A DNA stretch of 64,000 nucleotides, taken from Paenibacillus_I sp035510375. GTDB lineage: Bacteria; Bacillota; Bacilli; Paenibacillales; Paenibacillaceae. Every line of letters starts with the position of its first letter. The stretch's first letter is position 1. Shown here in pieces: positions 8,797 through 17,459 of this stretch. The position numbers and the translations under genes were made by a program. The stretch lies in NCBI RefSeq assembly GCF_035510375.1, contig NZ_DATKHG010000006.1. One strand, given 5' to 3'. Below the pieces are notes generated by a model, which was given only the letters and a program-made list of their open reading frames with translations, was not told where the DNA came from and did not search any database.

Positions 8797-9567
8797 TCAG
8801 ATTTTCATTTTGCCGAGCTCCCGCAGAAGCTGGTGGTTAAGAATTTTGATATAGGTGCCTTTCATGCCGAGCGACCGCGTCTCGATCACGCCCGCGCTCT
8901 CCAGCTTGCGGAGCGCGTTGACGATGACAGAGCGCGTAATGCCGACACGGTCGGCGATCTTGGAGGCCACCAATAGCCCCTCCTTGCCGCCGAGCTCCTC
9001 GAAAATATGCTCCACCGCTTCAAGCTCGCTGAACGATAAGGAATTGACGGCAACCGACACGACGGCCCTGCTGCGCGCCTCCATCTCGATTTCCTCCGCG
9101 CGCTCGCGGATGATTTCCATTCCGACGATGGTGGAGCCGTATTCCGCAAGAATCAGGTCGTCGTCCCCGAACGCCCCGGCGTTGCGGGTCAGAACAAGGG
9201 TTCCAAGCCGATCTCCGCCGCCTACAATGGGAACGACCGTCATGACCTCATGGCCGGACATTTCCGGGAACGTCTCCGCTATGCCTTCGTCCGGCGCCAC
9301 GTTGGTTACCGTCTCCTGCATTTGCAGAAACCGCTCGTTCGTCACAGCAGGAAAATGCGTTTCGCCCGACGCGGCCGCGCGAATCCGTTCATGCTCCCAA
9401 ACGCCGACAGCCGCGCAGCCAAGCAGCTTGCCGCGCCGGCTTACGACGAACACATGCGCCTGAATCGTGGAACAGAGCACCTCCGCCATTTCGCGGAAGC
9501 TGAGCGCCTTGCCGGCGGCCCGTTGAAGCAGCCGGTTCAGCGTTCTGGTTTTTGCTAATAAAGTCAT
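8797..9567 (-). CDS. codY: GTP/branched-chain amino-acid-sensing global repressor CodY
   Basis: 256 residues. CodY binds GTP and isoleucine/valine and represses nutrient-limitation genes in Bacillota. The N-terminal GAF domain spans about 1-160, with FVVSRRGKLLG and LILAEYGSTIVGMEI; the C-terminal winged helix is about 200-255, with SKIADRVGITRSVIVNALRK. Start at MTLLAKTRT with GGAGG 7 bases upstream; five further upstream codons are open but have no ribosome site. It follows hslU by 34 bases, as in B. subtilis, and faces the flagellar operon, a known CodY target there. Confidence 0.98.
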   Translation of the reverse strand: MTLLAKTRTLNRLLQRAAGKALSFREMAEVLCSTIQAHVFVVSRRGKLLGCAAVGVWEHERIRAAASGETHFPAVTNERFLQMQETVTNVAPDEGIAETFPEMSGHEVMTVVPIVGGGDRLGTLVLTRNAGAFGDDDLILAEYGSTIVGMEIIRERAEEIEMEARSRAVVSVAVNSLSFSELEAVEHIFEELGGKEGLLVASKIADRVGITRSVIVNALRKLESAGVIETRSLGMKGTYIKILNHQLLRELGKMKI

Positions 9568-9601
9568 GCCCAAGCCTCCCAAATCGATGCAAAACGTCGT
9601 G

Positions 9602-10996
9602 CTACAGTATATATTGACTCAAATCCCGATTCTGCGCAATATCGCCGACCTTATCCCGCACATATTCCGGGGTGATCGTAATCTGCTCCAGCGACAGCTC
9701 GGGAGCCTCGAAGGATAAATCCTCGAGCAATTTCTCCAGAATCGTATGAAGCCGCCGGGCGCCGATGTTTTCCGTGTTCCGGTTCACGTCGGCGGCAATG
9801 CCGGCCAACTCGCGAATCGCCTCTTCGGAAAACTCGACGCGGATGCCCTCGGTTTCGAGCAGCGCGGTGTACTGCTTCGTCAGCGCGTTTTTCGGCTCGG
9901 TCAGAATGCTGACGAAATCGTCCAGCGTCAGATTGCTCAGCTCCACGCGAATCGGAAACCGGCCCTGGAGCTCCGGAATCAAATCGGCCGGCTTGGCGAC
10001 GTGGAACGCTCCCGCCGCAATAAACAGCACGTAATCGGTTTTGACCGGGCCGTACTTGGTTATCACGGTCGACCCTTCGACGATCGGCAATATGTCGCGC
10101 TGCACGCCTTCCCGCGACACATCGGGCCCCGAGCCTCGGGACGTACTGGCGATCTTGTCGATTTCATCGATGAAAATGATACCGGTTTGCTCGGCCCGGC
10201 GCGTCGATTCGGAGATGACCTCATCCATATCGATCAGCTTCGCCGCTTCCTCTTGGGTCAATACTTTACGCGCTTCCTTGACGGGCAGCTTGCGCTTTTT
10301 CGTGCGTTTGGGCAGAAACTGGCCGAACATCTCCTGCATATTCATGCCCATGCCTTCCATGCCCTGGCCCGAAAGCATATCCAGCATATTCGGGCTCGTG
10401 TCCTCCACGTCGATCTCGAGCATTTCGTTCTCAAGCCGGCCAGCCGCAAGCTGCTCCCGAACCTGGCGCCTGCGCTCCGCGATCGAAGCGTCCAACTCCG
10501 GCTCCTCCTGGGGCGCCGCCTGCTGGTTGCCGAACAGCATTTCCAGCGGGTTGCGGCCGCTTTTCGGCTTGCTGCCGCTCGGCACAAGCAGCGCCACCAG
10601 CCGCTCGTCAGCCTGCTTTTCCGCTTTGTCCTTCACCTGCTCGGTTCTCTCCGCTTTCACCATGCGGATCGAGGTCTCCACCAAATCCCGCACCATCGAC
10701 TCGACGTCGCGCCCGACATAGCCGACCTCGGTGAACTTGGTCGCTTCCACTTTCACGAAAGGCGCGTTCACGAGCTTCGCCAGCCGCCTGGCGATTTCCG
10801 TCTTTCCGACGCCCGTCGGCCCGATCATAAGGATGTTTTTCGGCACGATTTCTTCGCGCAGCGACTCATCCAGCTTGCTTCTGCGGTACCGATTGCGAAG
10901 CGCGATCGCCACGGACCGTTTGGCGGCCTTCTGGCCGACGATGTATTTATCAAGCTCCGCGACGATTTGCCGCGGAGTCAGCGCTTCATTGCCCAT
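9602..10996 (-). CDS. hslU: HslU (ClpY) unfoldase ATPase
   Basis: 464 residues. AAA+ ATPase that unfolds substrates for HslV. Walker A GPTGVGKTE (about 58-66), Walker B IIFIDEIDKI (about 265), the intermediate I-domain (about 110-235), rich in Gln/Glu and Met, and the C-terminal sensor region ending in the conserved DLSQYIL tail that docks into HslV. Start at MGNEALTPRQ with GGAGG 8 bases upstream. It starts 47 bases after the hslV stop. Confidence 0.97.
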   Translation of the reverse strand: MGNEALTPRQIVAELDKYIVGQKAAKRSVAIALRNRYRRSKLDESLREEIVPKNILMIGPTGVGKTEIARRLAKLVNAPFVKVEATKFTEVGYVGRDVESMVRDLVETSIRMVKAERTEQVKDKAEKQADERLVALLVPSGSKPKSGRNPLEMLFGNQQAAPQEEPELDASIAERRRQVREQLAAGRLENEMLEIDVEDTSPNMLDMLSGQGMEGMGMNMQEMFGQFLPKRTKKRKLPVKEARKVLTQEEAAKLIDMDEVISESTRRAEQTGIIFIDEIDKIASTSRGSGPDVSREGVQRDILPIVEGSTVITKYGPVKTDYVLFIAAGAFHVAKPADLIPELQGRFPIRVELSNLTLDDFVSILTEPKNALTKQYTALLETEGIRVEFSEEAIRELAGIAADVNRNTENIGARRLHTILEKLLEDLSFEAPELSLEQITITPEYVRDKVGDIAQNRDLSQYIL

Positions 10997-11043
10997 GGAA
11001 AGGACCTCCGATCCTGCCGCCGTCAAAGACCGGCACGTTAGAT

Positions 11044-11586
11044 TTAGATTTCTTCCACGATGATGTTCCGGTTCGTATAGACACAGATATCGGCAGCCGT
11101 TTCGAGCGCCGACTTGGCCATCTCCTTCGCATCGAGATGAGTCGCGTGGCGTTTAAGGGCGCGCGCCGCGGCAAGCGCGAAGCTGCCTCCGGATCCGATG
11201 GCGAGAATGCCGTCGTCGGGCTCGATGATCTCGCCATTGCCTGACAGCAGCAGCAGTCCGCTGCCGTCCATTACGATCATCATCGCTTCCAGCCGGCGAA
11301 GCACGCGGTCCGAACGCCATTCCTTCGTCATTTCCACGGCGGCCCGCTGCAGGTTGCCGTGATGCTCCTCGAGCTTGCCTTCGAATTTCTCGAAAAGCGT
11401 AATCGCATCCGCCACCGATCCGGCAAACCCGGCCACGACCTGGCCGCGGTAGAGCCTTCTGACCTTCTTGGCGGAGTGCTTCATCACCATGCTGTTGCCG
11501 AACGTCACCTGGCCGTCACCGGCGATTGCGCCTTTGCCTTCGTGCCTGACGGCGCATATCGTCGTTGCGTGAAACTGCATCTCCAT
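11044..11586 (-). CDS. hslV: HslV (ClpQ) peptidase subunit
   Basis: 180 residues. Proteasome-beta-like peptidase paired with HslU. It keeps GDGQVTFGN, AGFAGSVADA and the C-terminal ICVYTN. The start at 11586 has GGAGG 9 bases upstream and gives a seven-residue MEMQFHA leader before the Thr-Thr pair (residues 8-9) that aligns with the catalytic Thr1 of E. coli HslV. B. subtilis ClpQ is reported to use an N-terminal Ser, which is absent here, so processing after Ala7 is inferred. The xerC gene that lies between trmFO and hslV in B. subtilis is missing. Confidence 0.95.
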   Translation of the reverse strand: MEMQFHATTICAVRHEGKGAIAGDGQVTFGNSMVMKHSAKKVRRLYRGQVVAGFAGSVADAITLFEKFEGKLEEHHGNLQRAAVEMTKEWRSDRVLRRLEAMMIVMDGSGLLLLSGNGEIIEPDDGILAIGSGGSFALAAARALKRHATHLDAKEMAKSALETAADICVYTNRNIIVEEI

Positions 11587-11621
11587 CGCTTTTCCCCTCC
11601 ACTCTGCCCCCAAAGGTTGAA

Positions 11622-12971
11622 TCAGGACCGGCCCGCTTCCGCCGCCCGATCCAAAGCTTCCGTCTTGAAGCGATCCAGCGTTTCAAGCGCGCGGCCGGCG
11701 ATCGCTTCGTTCTTGTCCCGCTTGTTGCGGATGCGCGCGCCGAGCGGCGGGAACAGCCCGAAGTTGGCGTTCATCGGTTGAAAATGCTTGAAATCCGCCG
11801 TCGTGATGTACTGCGCCATACTGCCGAGCGTCGTCTCCGGCGGCAGAACCAGCGGCTCCAGCCCCCTCGCCAGGCGCCCTGCGTTGATGCCCGCGATCAA
11901 GCCGGAAGCGGCCGATTCGACATACCCCTCAACTCCCGTCATTTGACCGGCAAAGAACAGGTCGGAGCGCCCCTTGAACTGATAGGTGGGTTCCAGCAGC
12001 TTCGGCGAGTTGATGAACGTGTTGCGGTGCATGACGCCGTAGCGGACGAACTCGGCATTTTCCAGCCCCGGGATCATCGAGAAGACGCGCTTCTGTTCGC
12101 CCCACTTCAGATGGGTCTGGAAGCCGACCATGTTGTACAGCGTGCCGGCCGCGTTGTCCTGTCTGAGCTGGATGACCGCATGCGGCAGCTTGCCGGTGTG
12201 CGGGTTGACCAGACCGACCGGCTTCATCGGACCGAAAAGGACGGTTTGCTTGCCGCGCGCCGCCATCACCTCGATCGGCATGCAGCCCTCGAAATAAACT
12301 TCCTTCTCGAATTCCTTCAAGGCCGCCGTCTCGGCGTGAATCAGCGCGTCGTGAAACGCCTCGAACTCCTCTTCGGTCATCGGGCAGTTCAAGTAAGCCG
12401 CTTCGCCTTTATCATAGCGGGAGGCAAGATACACCTTGCCCATGTCGATCGAATCCTTCTCAATGATCGGCGCGGCGGCGTCATAGAAATAAAAGTATTC
12501 CTCGCCCATCAGCTGCCGGATTGCCTCTGACAGGCTCGGCGATGTCAGCGGTCCGGTCGCGACGACCGTAATGCCGTCCTGCGGAATGCCGGTCACCTCT
12601 TCCGGGCGAACCTCGATCAGCGGGTGGCTGCGCAGGCTGCCCGTCACTTCGCCGGAGAAGCCGTCGCGGTCGACGGCAAGCGCTCCGCCGGCGGGTACGG
12701 CATGCTTGTCGGCCGAGCGCAGTATAAGCGAATCGAGCCGGCGCATCTCTTCCTTCAGGACGCCGACCGCGTTCGTCAGCCCGTTGGCGCGCAGGCTGTT
12801 GCTGCATACAAGCTCGGCGAATTTATCGGTATGGTGGGCGGGTGTCCGGTTCGCCGGGCGCATCTCGTACAGGATGACCGGCACGCCTTGCGAGGCGATC
12901 TGCCACGCCGCCTCGCTGCCCGCAAGGCCCGCGCCGATAACCGTAACCGGTTGATTAACTGTCAAGGCCAT
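11622..12971 (-). CDS. trmFO: tRNA (uracil-54-C5)-methyltransferase TrmFO
   Basis: 449 residues. Folate- and FAD-dependent enzyme making ribothymidine at position 54 of tRNA. The N-terminal dinucleotide fold is VTVIGAGLAGSEAAWQIA (about 8-25), followed by family motifs LYEMRP, ELVCSNSLRAN and, near the C-terminus, YITTADFKHFQPMNANFG. Start at MALTVNQPV with AAGGAAGG just upstream; a TTG seven codons earlier lacks a ribosome site. Lies 52 bases after topA, the conserved neighbour. Confidence 0.97.
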   Translation of the reverse strand: MALTVNQPVTVIGAGLAGSEAAWQIASQGVPVILYEMRPANRTPAHHTDKFAELVCSNSLRANGLTNAVGVLKEEMRRLDSLILRSADKHAVPAGGALAVDRDGFSGEVTGSLRSHPLIEVRPEEVTGIPQDGITVVATGPLTSPSLSEAIRQLMGEEYFYFYDAAAPIIEKDSIDMGKVYLASRYDKGEAAYLNCPMTEEEFEAFHDALIHAETAALKEFEKEVYFEGCMPIEVMAARGKQTVLFGPMKPVGLVNPHTGKLPHAVIQLRQDNAAGTLYNMVGFQTHLKWGEQKRVFSMIPGLENAEFVRYGVMHRNTFINSPKLLEPTYQFKGRSDLFFAGQMTGVEGYVESAASGLIAGINAGRLARGLEPLVLPPETTLGSMAQYITTADFKHFQPMNANFGLFPPLGARIRNKRDKNEAIAGRALETLDRFKTEALDRAAEAGRS

Positions 12972-13023
12972 ACCTTCCTTTCTCTCGTTCAAGTGCGAAA
13001 GGCGCCGTTGACCGGCGCCGCCG

Positions 13024-15117
13024 CTAGGCTTGCTCTTGCTCGTCCGGGAGCTCCTCGCTGTGCCTGCATTGGGTGCAGAGCAGCTTGCCGCCGGAACGGC
13101 TGCGTTTCTCCACCATCATCGCGCCGCACGACGGACAAGGCTTGTCGGTCGGTTTGTCCCAGGATACGTAATCGCAGCCGGGATATTGATCGCAGCCGTA
13201 GAAAATACGGCCCTTCTTGCTGCGGCGCTCAATAATTTTCCCCTCACGGCATTTCGGGCAGGTGACGCCGATATCCTTGACGATCGGCTTCGTATTCCGG
13301 CAATCGGGAAACCCGGAGCAGGCGAGGAATTTGCCGAAGCGGCCCATTTTGTACACGAGCGGCCTGCCGCACTTCTCGCACATCTCGTCGGATACCTCAT
13401 CCTGGATTTCGACTTCCTTCATCTCTTCCTCGGCCACCTCGAGGCGCTTCTCGAACGACTCGTAGAAGCTGCCCAGCACCTTGACCCAGTCTTCCTTGCC
13501 TTCCTCGACGTGGTCGAGGTCTCCCTCCATATGGGCCGTAAATTCGGCATCCAATATTTCGGGGAAAAACTCCTCCATCAGCTGGATGACAAGCTCGCCG
13601 AGCTCGGTCGGCACGAACTTTTTGTCCTCGATGGCCACATAGCCGCGCTTCTGGATCGTCTCGAGCGTCGGCGCGTACGTACTGGGACGCCCGATCCCGA
13701 GCTCTTCGAGCGTGCGCACCAGCCGCGCTTCCGTGTAACGGGGCGGCGGCTGCGTAAAATGCTGCTTCGGCTCGATCGACGCTTTCTTCACCGTGTCGCC
13801 CGTCGCCAGCGGCGGCAGAAACTTCTCCTCGTCCGTCGTGCCGTCGTCGTTGCCTTCCACGTACACCTTCATGAATCCGTGAAACTTCACCTTCGAACCG
13901 ACGGCGCGGAAGGTGACGGAGCCCGCCTGGATGTCCACCGTCATCGTGTCGAGCACCGCGGACGACATCTGGCTCGCCACGAACCGCTCCCATACGAGCT
14001 TATACAACCTGAATTGGTCGCGGCTGAGGAACGGCTTGACCTCATCCGGCTCCCGAAGCACGGACGTCGGGCGGATCGCTTCATGCGCATCCTGCGCATT
14101 GGCGTTCTTCTTCGTATAGTTGCGGAATTCCGCCGGCGCGAACGCCGCGCCGAATTTCTCCGTGATGTACCCCTTCGCTTCCTCCTGCGCGACAGGCGAA
14201 ATGCGCGTGGAGTCGGTACGCATGTAAGTGATCAGACCGACGGTTCCTTCCTTGCCGAGATCCACGCCCTCATAGAGCTGCTGGGCGACGGACATCGTTT
14301 TGGCGGCGCGGAAGCCCAGCTTGCGGGCGGCCTCCTGCTGCAGCGAGCTCGTGATGAACGGCGCTGCCGGATTGCGGAGACGTTCCCGCTCCTTGACTTC
14401 TCCGACAGTGAATTCGTTTGCTCCGAGCGCCTTCAGAACCCCCTGGACGTCCCCTTCGTTCGACAGCTCTTTTTTCTCGCCGTCCATGCCGTAAAATTTC
14501 GCTTCAAACGGTGTCTGCCCGTGGAGCAATTGCGCCGTTATCGACCAATACTCCTCAGGCACGAAAGCGTCGATCTCATTCTCCCGGTCGATGATCAGCT
14601 TTACCGCAACCGATTGAACGCGCCCGGCCGAGAGTCCCTTCTTGACTTTCTTCCATAATAACGGACTGATTTTGTAGCCGACCAGACGGTCCAGAATCCG
14701 TCTCGCCTGCTGCGCGTTGACCAAATCCATGTTGATCGGCCGCGGCGACTTGAACGCGTCCTTGACCGCCTGTTTCGTGATTTCGTTGAACACGACCCGG
14801 CAGCTGTCCGTTTCCTCCAGCTCCAAATAGTGCGCAAGATGCCATGCGATCGCTTCGCCTTCGCGATCAGGGTCCGCCGCCAGATAGACGTGCTTCACTT
14901 TTTTTCTTGCGTCCTTCAATTCCTTCAGGACGTTGCCTTTGCCCCGGATTGTAATGTATTTCGGCTGGAAGCCGTTGTCGACCTCAACCCCGATTTGGCT
15001 TTTGGGCAAATCGCGGATATGCCCCATCGACGCTTTGACGATATATTTGCTGCCCAAATATTTGCCGATCGTCTTCGCTTTTGCGGGCGACTCCACGATC
15101 ACGAGCGAATCCGCCAT
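13024..15117 (-). CDS. topA: DNA topoisomerase I
   Basis: 697 residues. Type IA topoisomerase relaxing negative supercoils. Toprim domain at about 3-115 (LVIVESPAKAKTIGKYL; AADPDREGEAIAWH), active-site tyrosine in LITYMRTDSTRIS (about residue 300), then three C-terminal four-cysteine zinc ribbons starting near CEKCGRPL, CPKCREGK and CPSCGAMM. Start at MADSLVIVES with GGGAGGAGGGG upstream. It ends 53 bases before trmFO starts and begins 38 bases after dprA stops, so the genes are probably cotranscribed. Confidence 0.98.
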   Translation of the reverse strand: MADSLVIVESPAKAKTIGKYLGSKYIVKASMGHIRDLPKSQIGVEVDNGFQPKYITIRGKGNVLKELKDARKKVKHVYLAADPDREGEAIAWHLAHYLELEETDSCRVVFNEITKQAVKDAFKSPRPINMDLVNAQQARRILDRLVGYKISPLLWKKVKKGLSAGRVQSVAVKLIIDRENEIDAFVPEEYWSITAQLLHGQTPFEAKFYGMDGEKKELSNEGDVQGVLKALGANEFTVGEVKERERLRNPAAPFITSSLQQEAARKLGFRAAKTMSVAQQLYEGVDLGKEGTVGLITYMRTDSTRISPVAQEEAKGYITEKFGAAFAPAEFRNYTKKNANAQDAHEAIRPTSVLREPDEVKPFLSRDQFRLYKLVWERFVASQMSSAVLDTMTVDIQAGSVTFRAVGSKVKFHGFMKVYVEGNDDGTTDEEKFLPPLATGDTVKKASIEPKQHFTQPPPRYTEARLVRTLEELGIGRPSTYAPTLETIQKRGYVAIEDKKFVPTELGELVIQLMEEFFPEILDAEFTAHMEGDLDHVEEGKEDWVKVLGSFYESFEKRLEVAEEEMKEVEIQDEVSDEMCEKCGRPLVYKMGRFGKFLACSGFPDCRNTKPIVKDIGVTCPKCREGKIIERRSKKGRIFYGCDQYPGCDYVSWDKPTDKPCPSCGAMMVEKRSRSGGKLLCTQCRHSEELPDEQEQA

Positions 15118-15154
15118 ATGTGCCCCTCCTCCCGACATCGATCCCACCCGCGCG

Positions 15155-16276
15155 CTACAGCGCGCTGTATAATGAACCCGGATGCCCTTCGATCCTGCGT
15201 TTTATAGATAAATTTATCAGAAGTGCGTGTAAATGTCCAAGCGGCATCTCCAGGCGCGCCGCCAAATCGTCCACCGTGAGCGGCCGATCGCGCAGCTCGG
15301 CGACGATCAACGCTTCCTCTTCGCTAAGCTCTCCGTCCCGCCGCGCCGGCGTTCGTTCATCGAATATCCCGCCCTTACGGCTCAGCAATCGGCTCCCGTA
15401 AGACCCGCGAAGATCGGTCATCACATCGTCGACGGTCAGCAGCAGCTTGGCGCCCTCATCGCGGATCAGCCGGTTTGGGCCGTCGCTTTTCGACGAGTTG
15501 ATCGGCCCCGGCACCGCGTACACCTCGCGATTGTAGCCCTGCGCCAGCTGCCCGGTAATGAGCGAACCGCTTTGATAAGCCCCCTCGATGACGATCGTCG
15601 CATAGGCCAGCCCGGCAATGATCCGATTGCGCTGCGGAAAAAGCCCCGGATGGCTGACGGTGCCGAGCGGATACTCGGACACTAACAGACCGCGTTCTGC
15701 GATCGTGCGGTACAAGAAACCGTTCTGGGGCGGGTAGACCGTCTCGATATCCGTTCCGAGCACCGCCACCGTGCTGCCGACGCCCCGCAGGCCGCCTTCA
15801 TGAGCGATCGTGTCGATGCCGCGCGCAAGACCGCTGACGATCGTCACGCCGTATGAGGAAAGCTGTTCGGCCAGCCTGGCGGCCGTATGGCGGCCGTAGG
15901 AGGTTGGCCCGCGCGTGCCGACAATAGCCGTGGACACGCCTTCGAGAAGTTCCAGCCGGCCTTTGGCGTAAAGCACCCATGGCGGATCGCTGGTTCTGCC
16001 CAGCCAGCTTGGATAGTCGCGGTCAAAAACCGTGAACCAGGCGATGCCGCGCTCCGAGTACAACGACTTGCGCGCCTCGACGAACGACGGATCGAACGTG
16101 TGCTGCAGCGCCTCGCGCGCCGGACGATCCACCTGCAGCGCCCGCCACTCCTCCTGCCCGAACGTCATGCACCGCTCCAGCAAATTGCCCTCGACCAGCT
16201 TCCTGATCGTAATGGCGCCGACGCCTCTCGTTTCATGAAGCGCAAACAAGATGTCGCGCTTGCTCCATTCTCCCAT
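15155..16276 (-). CDS. dprA: DNA-processing protein DprA
   Basis: 373 residues. DprA loads RecA on single-stranded DNA during natural transformation. The Rossmann-fold core contains STAIVGTRGPTSYGR, VSGLARGIDTIAH, FPQRNRIIAGLA and a C-terminal winged-helix-like part (about 305-370, with LTVDDLAARLEMPLGHLHALL). Start placed at MGEWSKRDI, with GGGAGG 11 bases upstream; a longer frame to 16396 is open but reaches into the sucCD terminator. Its neighbours sucD and topA are those of B. subtilis. Confidence 0.95.
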   Translation of the reverse strand: MGEWSKRDILFALHETRGVGAITIRKLVEGNLLERCMTFGQEEWRALQVDRPAREALQHTFDPSFVEARKSLYSERGIAWFTVFDRDYPSWLGRTSDPPWVLYAKGRLELLEGVSTAIVGTRGPTSYGRHTAARLAEQLSSYGVTIVSGLARGIDTIAHEGGLRGVGSTVAVLGTDIETVYPPQNGFLYRTIAERGLLVSEYPLGTVSHPGLFPQRNRIIAGLAYATIVIEGAYQSGSLITGQLAQGYNREVYAVPGPINSSKSDGPNRLIRDEGAKLLLTVDDVMTDLRGSYGSRLLSRKGGIFDERTPARRDGELSEEEALIVAELRDRPLTVDDLAARLEMPLGHLHALLINLSIKRRIEGHPGSLYSAL

Positions 16277-16370
16277 ATCGAACCATGCCTCCCGTATTAC
16301 GGGCGCACTTGCATTTCCCATCCTATTGTGAGGGAGCCGGGAACAGAATGCAAGCGGGCCCGGATTGTCC

Positions 16371-16420
16371 AAACAAAAAAACAACCTTCCGGACACCCTG
16401 ATCGGGCGGCGGAAGGTTGC
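16371..16420 (-). terminator. Terminator of sucCD
   Basis: On the minus strand the stem AACCTTCCG / CGGAAGGTT (outer arms at 16410-16419 and 16382-16391) is followed by GTTTTTTTG. It separates sucCD from dprA. Confidence 0.88.
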
Positions 16421-16461
16421 TTACCTTCTTTCGCAAACGGAATCGTACGATTCCTGCTATT

Positions 16462-17394
16462 TTATTTGCGGTTGACGCATTTCTCGAGCAGACCTTTTTC
16501 TTCGAGGACGCCCACCAGCGTCGACCCCATCTCGGAAGGCGTCGGCGCCACTTTGATGCCGCAAGCCTCCAGCGTGGCGATCTTCTCGGCCGCCGTTCCC
16601 TTGCCGCCGGAAATGATGGCGCCCGCATGGCCCATCCGCTTGCCCGGAGGCGCGGTGGCGCCGCCGATGAAGCCGACGACCGGCTTCTTCATGTTGGCCT
16701 TGATCCACTCGGCCGCCTCTTCCTCCGCCGTTCCGCCGATCTCGCCGATCATGATAACCGCGTAGGTGTCCGGATCGTCGTTGAACAGCTTGAGAATGTC
16801 GATGAATTCGGAGCCTTTGACCGGGTCGCCGCCGATGCCGACCGCGGACGATTGTCCGATGCCGCGGGTCGTCAGCTGGTGCACGGCTTCATACGTCAGG
16901 GTGCCGCTGCGGGAAACGACGCCCACATGGCCCTTCGTGTGAATGTAGCCCGGCATAATGCCGATTTTGCAAGCGTCCGGCGTGATGACGCCCGGACAGT
17001 TCGGCCCGATCAGGCGCGTTTTCTTGCCTTCCATATAACGCGATACCCGCACCATGTCGAGCACCGGAATGCCTTCGGTGATGCAAATCGCCAGGTCCAG
17101 CTCCGCATCGACCGCTTCAATGATCGCATCGGCCGCGAACGCCGGCGGAACGTAGATGACGGACGCCGTCGCGCCGGTCGCCTTCACCGCCTCCTCAACC
17201 GTGTTGAATACCGGCAGCGAAACGGTGCTTCCATTCTCGAGCGCGATGTCCACTGTCGTCCCGCCTTTGCCCGGAGAGGTGCCGCCGACCATCTGCGTGC
17301 CGTAATCCAGGGCGCCTTTGGCGTGGAAAAGGGCGGTTTTGCCCGTAATGCCTTGCGTTATGACCTTTGTATGCTTGTCTACCAGAATGCTCAT
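16462..17394 (-). CDS. sucD: Succinyl-CoA ligase, alpha subunit
   Basis: 310 residues. With SucC it converts succinyl-CoA, ADP (or GDP) and phosphate to succinate, CoA and NTP in the TCA cycle. CoA-binding N-terminal domain with ITQGITGKTALFH, the phosphorylated-His loop in GHAGAIISGGKGTAAEK (His about 245) and LIGPNCPGVITP. Compared with the usual PGKGG-x6-PVFNTV spacing, about nine extra residues lie at 47-60 (VDIALENGSTVSL). Start: ATG at 17394 (MSILVDKH) or GTG at 17406; the ribosome site is weak for both. Confidence 0.97.
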   Translation of the reverse strand: MSILVDKHTKVITQGITGKTALFHAKGALDYGTQMVGGTSPGKGGTTVDIALENGSTVSLPVFNTVEEAVKATGATASVIYVPPAFAADAIIEAVDAELDLAICITEGIPVLDMVRVSRYMEGKKTRLIGPNCPGVITPDACKIGIMPGYIHTKGHVGVVSRSGTLTYEAVHQLTTRGIGQSSAVGIGGDPVKGSEFIDILKLFNDDPDTYAVIMIGEIGGTAEEEAAEWIKANMKKPVVGFIGGATAPPGKRMGHAGAIISGGKGTAAEKIATLEACGIKVAPTPSEMGSTLVGVLEEKGLLEKCVNRK

Positions 17395-17459
17395 CGAAAG
17401 GCTCACATCCCTTACTGGTTATCGTTCGGTGTTCGGTGTTCGGTGCTTCGGTGCCGTGC

